NCBI RefSeq assembly: GCF_040640215.1 | Contig: NZ_JBFABG010000005.1 | Span: 62,001-126,000, forward strand | Reading direction: 5' to 3' | Source: Actinosynnema sp040640215 | GTDB taxonomy: Bacteria > Actinomycetota > Actinomycetes > Mycobacteriales > Pseudonocardiaceae | Length of the DNA stretch: 64,000 nucleotides | Shown here: positions 38,487 through 45,517 of the stretch, in pieces | Layout: each line of letters starts with the position of its first letter | How positions within the stretch are numbered: position 1 is the stretch's first letter | Translations under genes and position numbers: made by a program | The notes under the pieces: model-generated | The model's database searches: none | What the model saw: only the letters and a program-made list of their open reading frames with translations | What the model was told of the DNA's origin: nothing

Positions 38487-39593
38487 TTACGGGTTCAGCG
38501 TCACCCCGTACGCGCTGAGCGCTTCCGCGACCGGCTGGTAGTACGACGTGCCGGTGCCCTTGCCCGAGGTGATGCCCAGGCCGACGCTGCCGGCGAACAG
38601 GCAGCCGCCGGAGTCACCGGGGTTGGCCAGCGCGCTGGTCTGGATGAGCTGGTGCACCGCGCCCTCGGAGTAGTTCACCGTGACGTTGAGGCGCTGCACC
38701 GAACCCGAGGTCAGCCGCGTGGTGCTGCCGCTCTTCTGGATCCGCTGCCCGACCGTGGCCGGGGCGTGCGAGCTGATCTTCTGGCTGGAGCCGTTGTACA
38801 GGCTGACCGCGCCCGGCGCGCTGCCCGTGGTGTTGCGGATCAGGCCGTAGTCGTTGGTCGGGAAGCTGGCTCCCTGCGACGGCCCGACGTTCCACTGGGA
38901 CACCGCGCGGGTGCAGTGCCCGGCGTCGACGATGTAGTTCTGGCCGCCCTTGTTGGTGTTGAAGCCGACCGAGCAGCGGGTGCCGCCGCCGGTGATCGCC
39001 TCGCCGTTGAGGATGGCCAGGCTCATCTCACCGGTGACCCGCTCGACCCGCACGCGGTCGCCGAGCCGGTCGGCGGTGCGCAGGAGCGTGGCGAGGTCGC
39101 CGCCGGTGGCCGAGGAGGACACGCTCAGCACGACCTGGTTGGTCTTGGGGTCCAGGCCGACCGAGGTGTGGGTGACGGCGGGCACCGCTTCCAGCGCGCC
39201 CTGGGCGGATGCGAGCACCGAGAGGGAGTGCTTGACCAGCTTGGGCTCGGCCCCGGACGCGCGGACCTGGTCGGCGGCGGCCGGGTCGAGCACGTTCACC
39301 ACCGGCTTGCCCTTGGCGTCCAGGTAACCGCCGGCGACGCGGCTGCCCAGCGCGTCGCCGATCCGGTCGAGGGTCCGCGCGCTGGAGTCCTGGATCCGGA
39401 GGATCTCGGCCGCCGCCGCAGGGGAGATCCCCTCCCGGGTGCCCATGTCCGCGATCGCGGACTCGGCCACGTCGGAGGCGTACCCCTCGATGCCGGCCGC
39501 CGGGGCGGCCGTGACGCCGGCGGCGAGGGCACCGGCGACCAGGGCGATGGCGGACCGGGCGGCGAAACGCCGCCCATTGACGATCTTGCGCAT
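38487..39593 (-). CDS. streptogrisin/alpha-lytic-type S1 serine protease, secreted prepropeptide
   Basis: A 368-residue extracellular protease precursor. Signal peptide: RRFAARSAIALVAGALAAGVTAAPAAG. A prodomain of about 150 residues (alpha-lytic protease prodomain type, with VVNVLDPAAADQVRASGAEPKLVKHS) acts as folding chaperone. The mature chymotrypsin fold starts near ILNGEAITGGGTRCSVGFNT; the triad is His in NYIVDAGHC, Asp in TNDYGLIR, Ser in NPGDSGGCLF. Cysteine pairs CSVGF/GHC fit the streptogrisin disulfide. It is followed by a strong hairpin terminator. Likely role: extracellular protein degradation. Confidence 0.92.
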   Translation of the reverse strand: MRKIVNGRRFAARSAIALVAGALAAGVTAAPAAGIEGYASDVAESAIADMGTREGISPAAAAEILRIQDSSARTLDRIGDALGSRVAGGYLDAKGKPVVNVLDPAAADQVRASGAEPKLVKHSLSVLASAQGALEAVPAVTHTSVGLDPKTNQVVLSVSSSATGGDLATLLRTADRLGDRVRVERVTGEMSLAILNGEAITGGGTRCSVGFNTNKGGQNYIVDAGHCTRAVSQWNVGPSQGASFPTNDYGLIRNTTGSAPGAVSLYNGSSQKISSHAPATVGQRIQKSGSTTRLTSGSVQRLNVTVNYSEGAVHQLIQTSALANPGDSGGCLFAGSVGLGITSGKGTGTSYYQPVAEALSAYGVTLNP

Positions 39594-40101
39594 ACCGGCA
39601 ACTCACTTTCACAGGGAAGCGCGGGGTGACCGCGCCGATCAGTGGGTTGTGCCGGGCGCGTTGTGCCCACCCGGCACCGGACAATTCCGGCGCATCCCAG
39701 CCTGTTCCCGCACGCCGCACCCCGGTACCGCCTTTAGACGGAAAGCAGAGGACTTCGAAACGTCACGGAGACGCTCGGGTGAGCCGGGGGAAGTCCCTGG
39801 GGAGCCGGCCTTCGACAAGCGTCGGATGGCGGGCCAAATGGGTGCACGGGTCGATATAACCGCTGTTCAGGGCGGTGCGGACAAGTGGGCCGGGAGCACT
39901 CCCGGTCGCCGGGGCGGGACGGGAAAGCCCTCTGCCGGGTCCGGATTCGGAGAAAACCGACCGAATGTTCGGAACTGTTAAAATGTAAAGTTTCGGCGTG
40001 GTCCCGAAGGGGTATGACGCGCTCACCGCGAATTAAAAGGTGAATACCGGTCGGTATCGACGGGAATACGCCGGAGTGGCGGAGGAGTCGAACGCGGTCT
40101 T
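39594..40101. other. gap upstream of the protease gene; promoter region, no gene recognised
   Basis: The only AT-rich patch is 39958-40060 (AACTGTTAAAATGTAAAGTTT and GAATTAAAAGG), a likely promoter zone. ATACCG-GT-CGGTAT (40044-40057) is a near-palindrome resembling the operator at 8971-8986. No frame here has both a ribosome-binding site and protein-like composition. Confidence 0.4.
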
Positions 40102-40139
40102 GTGGCCGGTGTGGACGGTCGTCCGTCCACACCGGCCAC
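40102..40139. terminator. perfect 17-bp hairpin, terminator of the VOC gene
   Basis: GTGGCCGGTGTGGACGG and its exact complement enclose a 4-base TCGT loop. It is 15 bases past the stop of the minus-strand VOC gene at 40155. This is the most stable hairpin in the window by arm length. Confidence 0.85.
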
Positions 40140-40154
40140 GAAGTACGCGTGATC

Positions 40155-40607
40155 TCAGGAGACGCAGAACTCGTTGCCCTCGGGGTCGAGCATGACCCAC
40201 CAGTGCCCGGCCGGACCCCGGTCGACCTCCTGGACGCGGGTCGCGCCCAGCCCCTCCAGCCGGGCCACCAGCTCGTCGAGGCCGCCGGGCTCGCTGTGGA
40301 CGTCCACGTGCAACCGGTTCTTGACCGTCTTCCCCTCGGGGACGTCCTGGAACAGCACGCGCCGACCGCGACCGATCCCGCTGGTCCCGTCGAACGGGTC
40401 GTCGGGGTGGCGGATCGCCGAGTAGCCCCGGAAGAGCTTGTGCCCGTTGTGCTCGACGACCGCGTCCTCGCCGAGGTGCCCGGCCGCCAGCAGGTTCTCG
40501 ATCAGCGCGCCGGGGTCCTCGACCTCGTAACCCAGTGCCGCTGCCCAGAAGTCCGCGAGGTTCGGTGCGTTCGTGGTGTCGATGACGAGCTTCCAACCCA
40601 ATGCCAT
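40155..40607 (-). CDS. VOC (glyoxalase-fold) family protein
   Basis: A 150-residue glyoxalase-fold protein: LGWKLVIDTTNAPNLADFWAAALGYEVE (first beta-alpha-beta unit), KNRLHVDVHSEPGGLDELVARLEGLGATRV and HWWVMLDPEGNEFCVS. Metal-ligand positions (His in LHVDVH, Glu in GNEFCV) are kept. This small VOC type is usual for uncharacterised actinobacterial proteins with possible roles in bleomycin-type binding or dioxygenase chemistry. The ATG has a TATAAC box (minus strand, 40615-40620) ending 7 nt before it, so the mRNA is likely leaderless. Confidence 0.85.
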   Translation of the reverse strand: MALGWKLVIDTTNAPNLADFWAAALGYEVEDPGALIENLLAAGHLGEDAVVEHNGHKLFRGYSAIRHPDDPFDGTSGIGRGRRVLFQDVPEGKTVKNRLHVDVHSEPGGLDELVARLEGLGATRVQEVDRGPAGHWWVMLDPEGNEFCVS

Positions 40608-40691
40608 GTGGACAGTTATAACCGCACGTCGGCCGGCGGCGGGAGGGGAGAACCCGCGTCGTGGATTCGGTGGCGTGGATTCGGCGGCGTG

Positions 40692-41339
40692 TCAGCAGGC
40701 GCAGTGCCCGCCACGCCACGCTTCGCGGCCTTCCTTCACCGCGACGCCGGCGATGACCAGGGCCACGGCCGGGTCGGCCCAGGACCAGCCGAACGCCGAG
40801 TTGAGCACCAGGCCGACCAGCAGCACGCCGGAGAGGTAGGTGCACAGCAGGGTCTGCCTGGAGTCCGCGACCGCACTGGCCGACCCCAGCTCACGTCCGG
40901 CGCGGCGCTGCGCGGCGGACAGGAACGGCATCACCAGCAGCGACGCGGCGGCCAGCACGATGCCGGCGGTGGAGTGCTCCGCTTCGGCGGCTCCGAGCAG
41001 CGAGCGCGCGGACTCGACGGTGACGTAGGCGGCCAAGGCGAAGAACGACACCGCGATGACCTTCAACGCCGCCCGCTCGCGCTTCTCCGGGTCGGCACCG
41101 GAGAACTGCCAGGCCACCGCAGCGGCCGAGGCGACCTCGACGACCGAGTCCAGCCCGAACCCGATCAGCGCGGTGGACGACGCGATCTTCCCGGCGGTGA
41201 TCGCCACGACCGCTTCGACCACGTTGTAGGTGATGGTCGCGGCGACCAGCAGGCGCACCCGCCGGGTGAGCACCGCGCGTCGCTGCGGGTCGGCGGTGCC
41301 GCGCGGGTCGGCGGCCGGGTCGGCGCGGCCGGTGCTCAC
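40692..41339 (-). CDS. cation diffusion facilitator-type transporter (metal efflux)
   Basis: A 215-residue integral membrane protein of the CDF-like group with about six helices. TITYNVVEAVVAITAGKIASSTALIGFGLDSVVEVASAA holds the conserved GxxxDS/xxE metal site region, and SAVADSRQTLLCTYLSGVLLVGL the second acidic site. The C-terminus GGHCAC is a plausible soft-metal ligand. It lacks the cytosolic domain of full CDFs. The GTG start overlaps the CmtR stop by four bases. Because CmtR responds to Cd/Pb, this is a probable Cd/Pb/Zn exporter; the metal is inferred from the regulator. Confidence 0.82.
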   Translation of the reverse strand: MSTGRADPAADPRGTADPQRRAVLTRRVRLLVAATITYNVVEAVVAITAGKIASSTALIGFGLDSVVEVASAAAVAWQFSGADPEKRERAALKVIAVSFFALAAYVTVESARSLLGAAEAEHSTAGIVLAAASLLVMPFLSAAQRRAGRELGSASAVADSRQTLLCTYLSGVLLVGLVLNSAFGWSWADPAVALVIAGVAVKEGREAWRGGHCAC

Positions 41340-41701
41340 CCGCCCGCCTCTGCGGAAGCCACCGGCCGCTCGTCGTCGTTGAGGCAGGGCTCGGCGGTGT
41401 CCACCGCGAGGACCACCTTGACCAGTTCGCCCAGCGCCCGCGCCAGGTGGGCGTCGGCCAGCGCGTAGCGGACCTGGCGGCCCTCGTAGGTGGCCTCGAC
41501 GAGCCCGCAGCCGCGCAGGCACGACAGGTGGTTGGACACGTTCGACCGCGTCAGCCCCAGGTGGTCGGCGAGCTGGGCGGGGTAGCTGATCCCGTCGAGC
41601 AGACCCACCAGGATGCGGCAGCGGGTCGGGTCGGCGAGCGCCTTGCCCAGCCGGGCCAGCGCATCCTCCCGCGTCTCACACTTCAGCATGTCGGCAACCA
41701 T
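41336..41701 (-). CDS. cmtR: CmtR-type ArsR/SmtB metal-sensing repressor
   Basis: A 121-residue winged-helix repressor nearly identical in pattern to Mycobacterium CmtR: LKCETREDALARLGKALADPTRCRILVGLLDGISYPAQLADHLGLTRSNVSNHLSCLRGCGLVEATYEGRQVRYAL. The metal thiolates of CmtR (two Cys in LSCLRGC and one in the C-terminal EPC) are all present, so Cd(II)/Pb(II) sensing is likely. Mycobacterial CmtR starts at the equivalent of the second Met (41689), but that codon has no ribosome-binding site; the first ATG is kept and overlaps the operator. Downstream, the CDF transporter start overlaps its stop. Confidence 0.9.
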   Translation of the reverse strand: MVADMLKCETREDALARLGKALADPTRCRILVGLLDGISYPAQLADHLGLTRSNVSNHLSCLRGCGLVEATYEGRQVRYALADAHLARALGELVKVVLAVDTAEPCLNDDERPVASAEAGG

Positions 41702-41716
41702 ACAGTGAACGCTGTA
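41701..41716. promoter_or_regulatory. CmtR operator candidate
   Basis: TACAG-TGAACG-CTGTA, a 5-base inverted repeat with a 6-base centre, begins at the CmtR start codon and faces the ICMT gene. Binding here would control both promoters. TACTACAGT just downstream repeats the TACAG word. Confidence 0.55.
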
Positions 41717-41760
41717 CTACAGTCACGGCTGAATCGTTGACCGCCGGGAAGGACCATTCC

Positions 41761-42384
41761 GTGGCCGCCGTCGCGCTGCTGCTGTACCTGCTCTACGTGC
41801 TGCTCGCGTTCGGCGTGCGCACCGCGCTGCACCACCGGCGCACCGGCTCGACCGGCTTCCGGGGCCTGAGCGGACGCCCCGGCTCGGCTCCCTGGTGGGG
41901 CGGGGTGCTGTTCGCCGCCGCCTTGGCCGCCGGCCTGCTCGGACCGCTGTCGCAGGTGGCGGGCGTCCTCCACCCCCTGGCCGCGCTCGACCACCGCGCC
42001 CTGGACGTCGTCGGCGTGGTGATCACCGTCGCCGGGATCGCCGCGACCCTGGCCGCCCAGCACGCGATGGGCACCGCCTGGCGCGTGGGCGTGGACCCCG
42101 ACGAGCCCACCGCCCTGGTCACCGACGGCGTGTTCGCCCACGTCCGCAACCCCGTCTTCACCGCCATGATCGCCACCGGTGCCGGCCTGGCCCTCACCGC
42201 CGCCGACCCGGTGTCCCTGTCGGCCCTGCCCGCCCTCGTGGTCGCGGTGCACCTCCAGGTCCGCGCGGTCGAGGAACCCCACCTGCTCGCCCGGCACGGC
42301 GGGACCTACCGCGACTACACCGCCCGCACCGGCCGCTTCCTGCCCAGGTGGGCAGGTCTCGGCGCACCGTCGTCCGAGACGTAG
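41761..42384 (+). CDS. isoprenylcysteine carboxyl methyltransferase-family membrane protein
   Basis: A 207-residue protein with about five membrane helices and the ICMT/PEMT C-terminal signature: TDGVFAHVRNPVFTAMIATGAGLAL (R-N-P box) and VRAVEEPHLLARHGGTYRDYTARTGRFLPRW (E-E-x-x-L ... Y-x-x-Y...R-F-x-P). Those motifs bind SAM and a lipid substrate. GTG at 41761 preferred over an upstream TTG because GGAAGGA lies 7 bases before it. It is divergent from the cmtR/CDF pair and shares its operator region, as seen in several actinobacterial metal-response loci. Substrate unknown; prenylated proteins are not expected here. Confidence 0.82.
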   Translation: MAAVALLLYLLYVLLAFGVRTALHHRRTGSTGFRGLSGRPGSAPWWGGVLFAAALAAGLLGPLSQVAGVLHPLAALDHRALDVVGVVITVAGIAATLAAQHAMGTAWRVGVDPDEPTALVTDGVFAHVRNPVFTAMIATGAGLALTAADPVSLSALPALVVAVHLQVRAVEEPHLLARHGGTYRDYTARTGRFLPRWAGLGAPSSET

Positions 42385-42614
42385 CCGCGACCGCCCGAAG
42401 CGCGGGTCGAGCACCACCGCGTCGGTGCTGCCGAAGCCGGCGGACGGCCTGATACAGTCGCCGCCGTGACTGCCGGGTCGGCCTTGCGCCATTACCGAGA
42501 CGGGCACCCGGCTCAGGCTTGAGCACGGGGTGGGCCCGAGGCCCACCGCTCTCCTCCGGACACCGCGCCGAACACGCGGACGACGTTCTTTCCGTCGATC
42601 CGGAGGAAACCCTT

Positions 42615-43436
42615 ATGCCACTTGATTTCAACCAGCAGGTCGTCGACGAGTTCCGGGCGAACCGGGGCAAGGTCGGCGGCTACTTCGAGAACGCCCGGCT
42701 GATCCTGCTGACCACCACCGGTGCCCGCAGCGGCCGGCCGCACACGAGCCCGCTGGGCTACCTCCCCGACGGCGACCGGATTCTGGTGCTCGGGTCGGCC
42801 GGCGGGTCGGACAAGCACCCGGACTGGTACCACAACCTCGTCGCCGACCCGGTCGTGACCGTCGAAGACGGGGTGTTCACCTACCAGGCCAAGGCGATCG
42901 CGCTCACCGGCGAGGAACGCGACCGGCTGTTCGCGCGGGCGGTGGAGTCCGACCCCGGCTGGGGCGAGTACCAGGCCAAGACCCGGCGGGTGATCCCCGT
43001 GGTGGCGCTGGAGCAGACGGTGCCCGGCCCGCCGGACGTGAAGTCCGTGGGCGAGGGGCTGCGCGTGGTGCACGACGCGTTCCGCCGCGAGCTGGCCACC
43101 ATCCGCGCCGAGGTCGCGGCGTCCGGTCCCCGGCTGGGCGCGCAGCTCCGGGTGAACTGCCTGACCTTCTGCCAGGGCCTGGAGTTCCACCACCGCGTCG
43201 AGGACGGCGGGATGTTCCCCGCGCTCGGCCACCGGTACCCGGAGATCGCGGACGTGCTCGCACGACTCGGCGAGCAGCACGAGCGGATGTCGGTCCTGCT
43301 CGCCGAGTTGCAGGAGGTGGTCGGCGGTGACGGGAGCGGCGAGGGCCTGCTGGAACGGGTCGACGGGCTCATCGCCGAGCTGGAGGAGCACCTGACCTAC
43401 GAGGAGGAACAACTGATTCCCCTGCTGGACTCCTGA
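42615..43436 (+). CDS. nitroreductase/DDN-type deazaflavin protein fused to hemerythrin
   Basis: A 273-residue two-domain protein. Residues 1-125 form a Ddn-like F420-dependent oxidoreductase: LILLTTTGARSGRPHTSPLGYLPDGDRILVLGSAGG, HPDWYHNLVADPVVTVE and RDRLFARAVESDPGWGEYQAKT. Residues 140-273 form a hemerythrin-like HHE domain: CLTFCQGLEFHHRVEDGGMFPAL, LGEQHERMSVLLAEL and LTYEEEQLIPLLD (His, Glu ligands of a di-iron site). The fusion could couple F420H2 oxidation to oxygen or NO sensing. ATG with GGAGG 8 bases upstream. No clear operon partner. Confidence 0.88.
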   Translation: MPLDFNQQVVDEFRANRGKVGGYFENARLILLTTTGARSGRPHTSPLGYLPDGDRILVLGSAGGSDKHPDWYHNLVADPVVTVEDGVFTYQAKAIALTGEERDRLFARAVESDPGWGEYQAKTRRVIPVVALEQTVPGPPDVKSVGEGLRVVHDAFRRELATIRAEVAASGPRLGAQLRVNCLTFCQGLEFHHRVEDGGMFPALGHRYPEIADVLARLGEQHERMSVLLAELQEVVGGDGSGEGLLERVDGLIAELEEHLTYEEEQLIPLLDS

Positions 43437-43475
43437 GCGTCCCGATAGGGTGCGGCCCTGCGCAGTGGGGGGCCG

Positions 43476-44096
43476 GTGTTCCAGAACCCGCGCGGCCTGG
43501 GGGTCGCGGTGATCGTGTCGGTGTGGGTGGTCGTGGCGGCGGACTTCGCGCTGGCCGCCTGGGAGTGGGCGTACCTGGCGTCCGCCGAGGACCCGGGCCC
43601 GCTGGTCGCGGTCCTCGTGGACGGTGTGAACGCGGTGTCGCTGGTGGCGCGTCCGGTCGCGGTGGTGCTCGTGGTGGCGTGGCTGTGGCAGGCCCGGTCC
43701 GCCGCCGGGCACGCGCCGCACCGGTACGCGCCGAAGTGGGTGGTCTGGGGGTGGCTGCCCGTCGTGGGCCTGTGGGTCCCGCGACGGGTGGTGGCCGACG
43801 TCTGGGCGGTGAGCGCGCCCGCACCGGACCGGGCGCGCCGGGCGGTGGTGACCTGGTGGTGGGTGCTGTGGCTGCTCTACGACCTGGGCACGGACGCGCA
43901 CTTCGTGCTCACCCTGGTCGTCGTGGACGACCTGGACGCGCTGCGCGCGATGGTGCGGTCCGGCGCGGTGTTCCCGGTGATCGCGGCGGGTGCGGCGGGG
44001 TGCCTCACGGTCGTCGTGCGGCGGATCTCGGCGTGGCAGGCCGCGTCCACCGGGGCCACGGTGTCCACAGCGTCCACTGTGGAGCGTGTCGCGTGA
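43476..44096 (+). CDS. DUF4328 family membrane protein
   Basis: A 206-residue protein with five to six transmembrane segments (AVIVSVWVVVAADFALAAWEWAYL, VARPVAVVLVVAWLWQAR, VVTWWWVLWLLYDLGTDAHF, AVFPVIAAGAAGCLTVVV). The central RYAPKWVVWGWLPVVGLWVPRRVVADVW matches DUF4328. Function unknown. Start is a GTG with GGGGGG about 5-10 bases upstream; a TAGGGT box is 24 bases before it. Its stop overlaps the GTG of the following GNAT gene (GTGA). Confidence 0.78.
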   Translation: MFQNPRGLGVAVIVSVWVVVAADFALAAWEWAYLASAEDPGPLVAVLVDGVNAVSLVARPVAVVLVVAWLWQARSAAGHAPHRYAPKWVVWGWLPVVGLWVPRRVVADVWAVSAPAPDRARRAVVTWWWVLWLLYDLGTDAHFVLTLVVVDDLDALRAMVRSGAVFPVIAAGAAGCLTVVVRRISAWQAASTGATVSTASTVERVA

Positions 44097-44539
44097 TCGG
44101 GCTGGACCTGTCCGACGACGACGTCGCGCGCGCGGTGCACCGGATCGGGTTGCGGGCCTACGCGGTGGAGGCCGCGCTGATCGGGTCGACCGCGATCCCG
44201 GCGCTGTCGGAGACGTGGGAGGAGATGCGCGCCCGGCCGCTGCGGTGGCTGGGCGCGCACGCGGACGGCGTGCTGGCCGGGTTCGCCGCGTGGTCGCGGG
44301 TGGGCGGTGTGCTCGACATCGCCCGGCTGTGCGTGGACCCGGACTTCGCCCGGCGCGGGCTGGGCCGGGCGCTGGTGTCGGCGGTGCTGGCCGAGGGCGG
44401 ACCGGCGGTGGTGGCCACGGGGGCGGCGAACGCGCCCGCGATCGCCCTGTACGAGGCGGTGGGCTTCCGGCCGGCGGGCACGGTCGAGGTGGTGCCGGGA
44501 CTGGTGATCGCCGAGTTCACCCGGCCAGGAACGCCCTGA
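44093..44539 (+). CDS. GNAT family N-acetyltransferase
   Basis: A 148-residue single-domain GNAT: VGGVLDIARLCVDPDFARRGLGRALVSAVLAEGGPAVV carries the R-R-G-L-G-R-A acetyl-CoA loop, and ANAPAIALYEAVGFRPAG the C-terminal half. Coupled by GTGA overlap to the DUF4328 gene. It is convergent with the alpha/beta hydrolase and the two coding regions overlap by 23 bases. Acceptor unknown. Confidence 0.85.
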   Translation: MIGLDLSDDDVARAVHRIGLRAYAVEAALIGSTAIPALSETWEEMRARPLRWLGAHADGVLAGFAAWSRVGGVLDIARLCVDPDFARRGLGRALVSAVLAEGGPAVVATGAANAPAIALYEAVGFRPAGTVEVVPGLVIAEFTRPGTP

Positions 44540-45443
44540 GCATCGGCAGGAACCCCGGTGGCAGGCGGTCCACGTCCGGCACGCCGGGGGCGGGGTCGCG
44601 GGTGAACAGGGCGTGGTCCGCGCCCGGGAACACCGCGAGGCCGGTGGTGTGCGGCGCGAACACCGCGACGCTCTCCGGCACCGGGATGATGTCGTCCGCG
44701 CCGCCGAACACCGCCAACAGCGGCACGTCCAGGCGCGGCAGCAGGTCGCCGGGGTCGACGTCCATGCTGCGGGCGACGAACGCCAGCCGCTCGGGCAGGT
44801 CGTAGACCAGCGACACCCGCGAGTACCAGGGCCGGTCGCGGAACCGCTCCTGGTCGGCGAGGATCCGCTCGGGCGCGTCCCCGGCGCGCAGCCGGCGGGT
44901 GCGCTCGTCCACCCACGCCATCGCCTCGTCCGCGACCACGCCGTCCGGCTCCAGGGAACGGGCGATGCGCCACCGCTCCTGGGCGGCCATCGACGTGCCG
45001 GGCCCGGACACCGTGACCACGTGACCCACCGCGCCGGTGGTCGCGGCGAGCAGCGACACCCAGCCGCCCTGGCTCCACCCGACCAGCCCGACCCGCGCGG
45101 GGTCCACGCCGGGGAACCCGCGCAGCACCCGCGCGGCGGCGAGCGCCTCGGCGGCGCGGTCGGCCAGCGACTGGTCGCGCCAGTTGCCCGGTGACGGCCC
45201 GCAGCCGGGTTTGTCGTGCCACAGCACGGCCGCGCCGCACGAGGTCAGCCACGCCGGCCAGTCGCCGTGGTCCTCCAGCGCCGAGTTGCCGGAGCCGTCG
45301 ACCAGCACGAGGCCGGGCAGGTCCGGACCGGCGGCGGGGCGGCGCACGCGCGCCCGCAGCGGCCCCACGGAGGTCTCCTCCTCGATCCACACCGGATCGA
45401 CGGTAGTCGAAGTCCGATCCAGGACCGGACCTGTCCTGATCAT
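44517..45443 (-). CDS. alpha/beta hydrolase
   Basis: A 308-residue hydrolase of the dienelactone-hydrolase/BAAT-like group. The nucleophile elbow is VGLVGWSQGGWVSLLAA (GxSxGG), the acid is in LAVFGGADDIIPVPESV and the His in VFPGADHALFTRDP. The N-terminal oxyanion segment is GLVLVDGSGNSALEDHGDW with a S-G-N loop. It lacks a signal peptide. The ester or amide substrate is unknown. The ATG start is the first in the frame. Convergent overlap with the GNAT gene means antisense 3' ends. Confidence 0.87.
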   Translation of the reverse strand: MIRTGPVLDRTSTTVDPVWIEEETSVGPLRARVRRPAAGPDLPGLVLVDGSGNSALEDHGDWPAWLTSCGAAVLWHDKPGCGPSPGNWRDQSLADRAAEALAAARVLRGFPGVDPARVGLVGWSQGGWVSLLAATTGAVGHVVTVSGPGTSMAAQERWRIARSLEPDGVVADEAMAWVDERTRRLRAGDAPERILADQERFRDRPWYSRVSLVYDLPERLAFVARSMDVDPGDLLPRLDVPLLAVFGGADDIIPVPESVAVFAPHTTGLAVFPGADHALFTRDPAPGVPDVDRLPPGFLPMLRAFLAG

Positions 45444-45460
45444 TGCCTAGCGTGGTGTCC

Positions 45461-45517
45461 GTGACCGAGATCCGACAGTTCCGCGTCGACGGCCCGTTTG
45501 CGCGGGCCGGCCGGTGA
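45461..45517 (+). CDS. putative 18-residue leader ORF coupled to the second HTH_42 gene
   Basis: TAGCGT (45448-45453) ends 7 nt before a GTG at 45461 that opens VTEIRQFRVDGPFARAGR, predicting a leaderless mRNA. The TGA at 45515-45517 overlaps the next gene's GTG (GTGA). The next gene lacks a ribosome-binding site. VTEIRQFRVD resembles the N-terminus of epoxide hydrolases, so it could be the stub of a lost gene that now provides coupling. Confidence 0.45.
   Translation: MTEIRQFRVDGPFARAGR

Noticed and set aside
42385..42614. Possible riboswitch upstream of the DDN-hemerythrin gene
   Set aside because: The 230-base leader has GC-rich pairing but no recognisable riboswitch core such as a B12 box or TPP motif.
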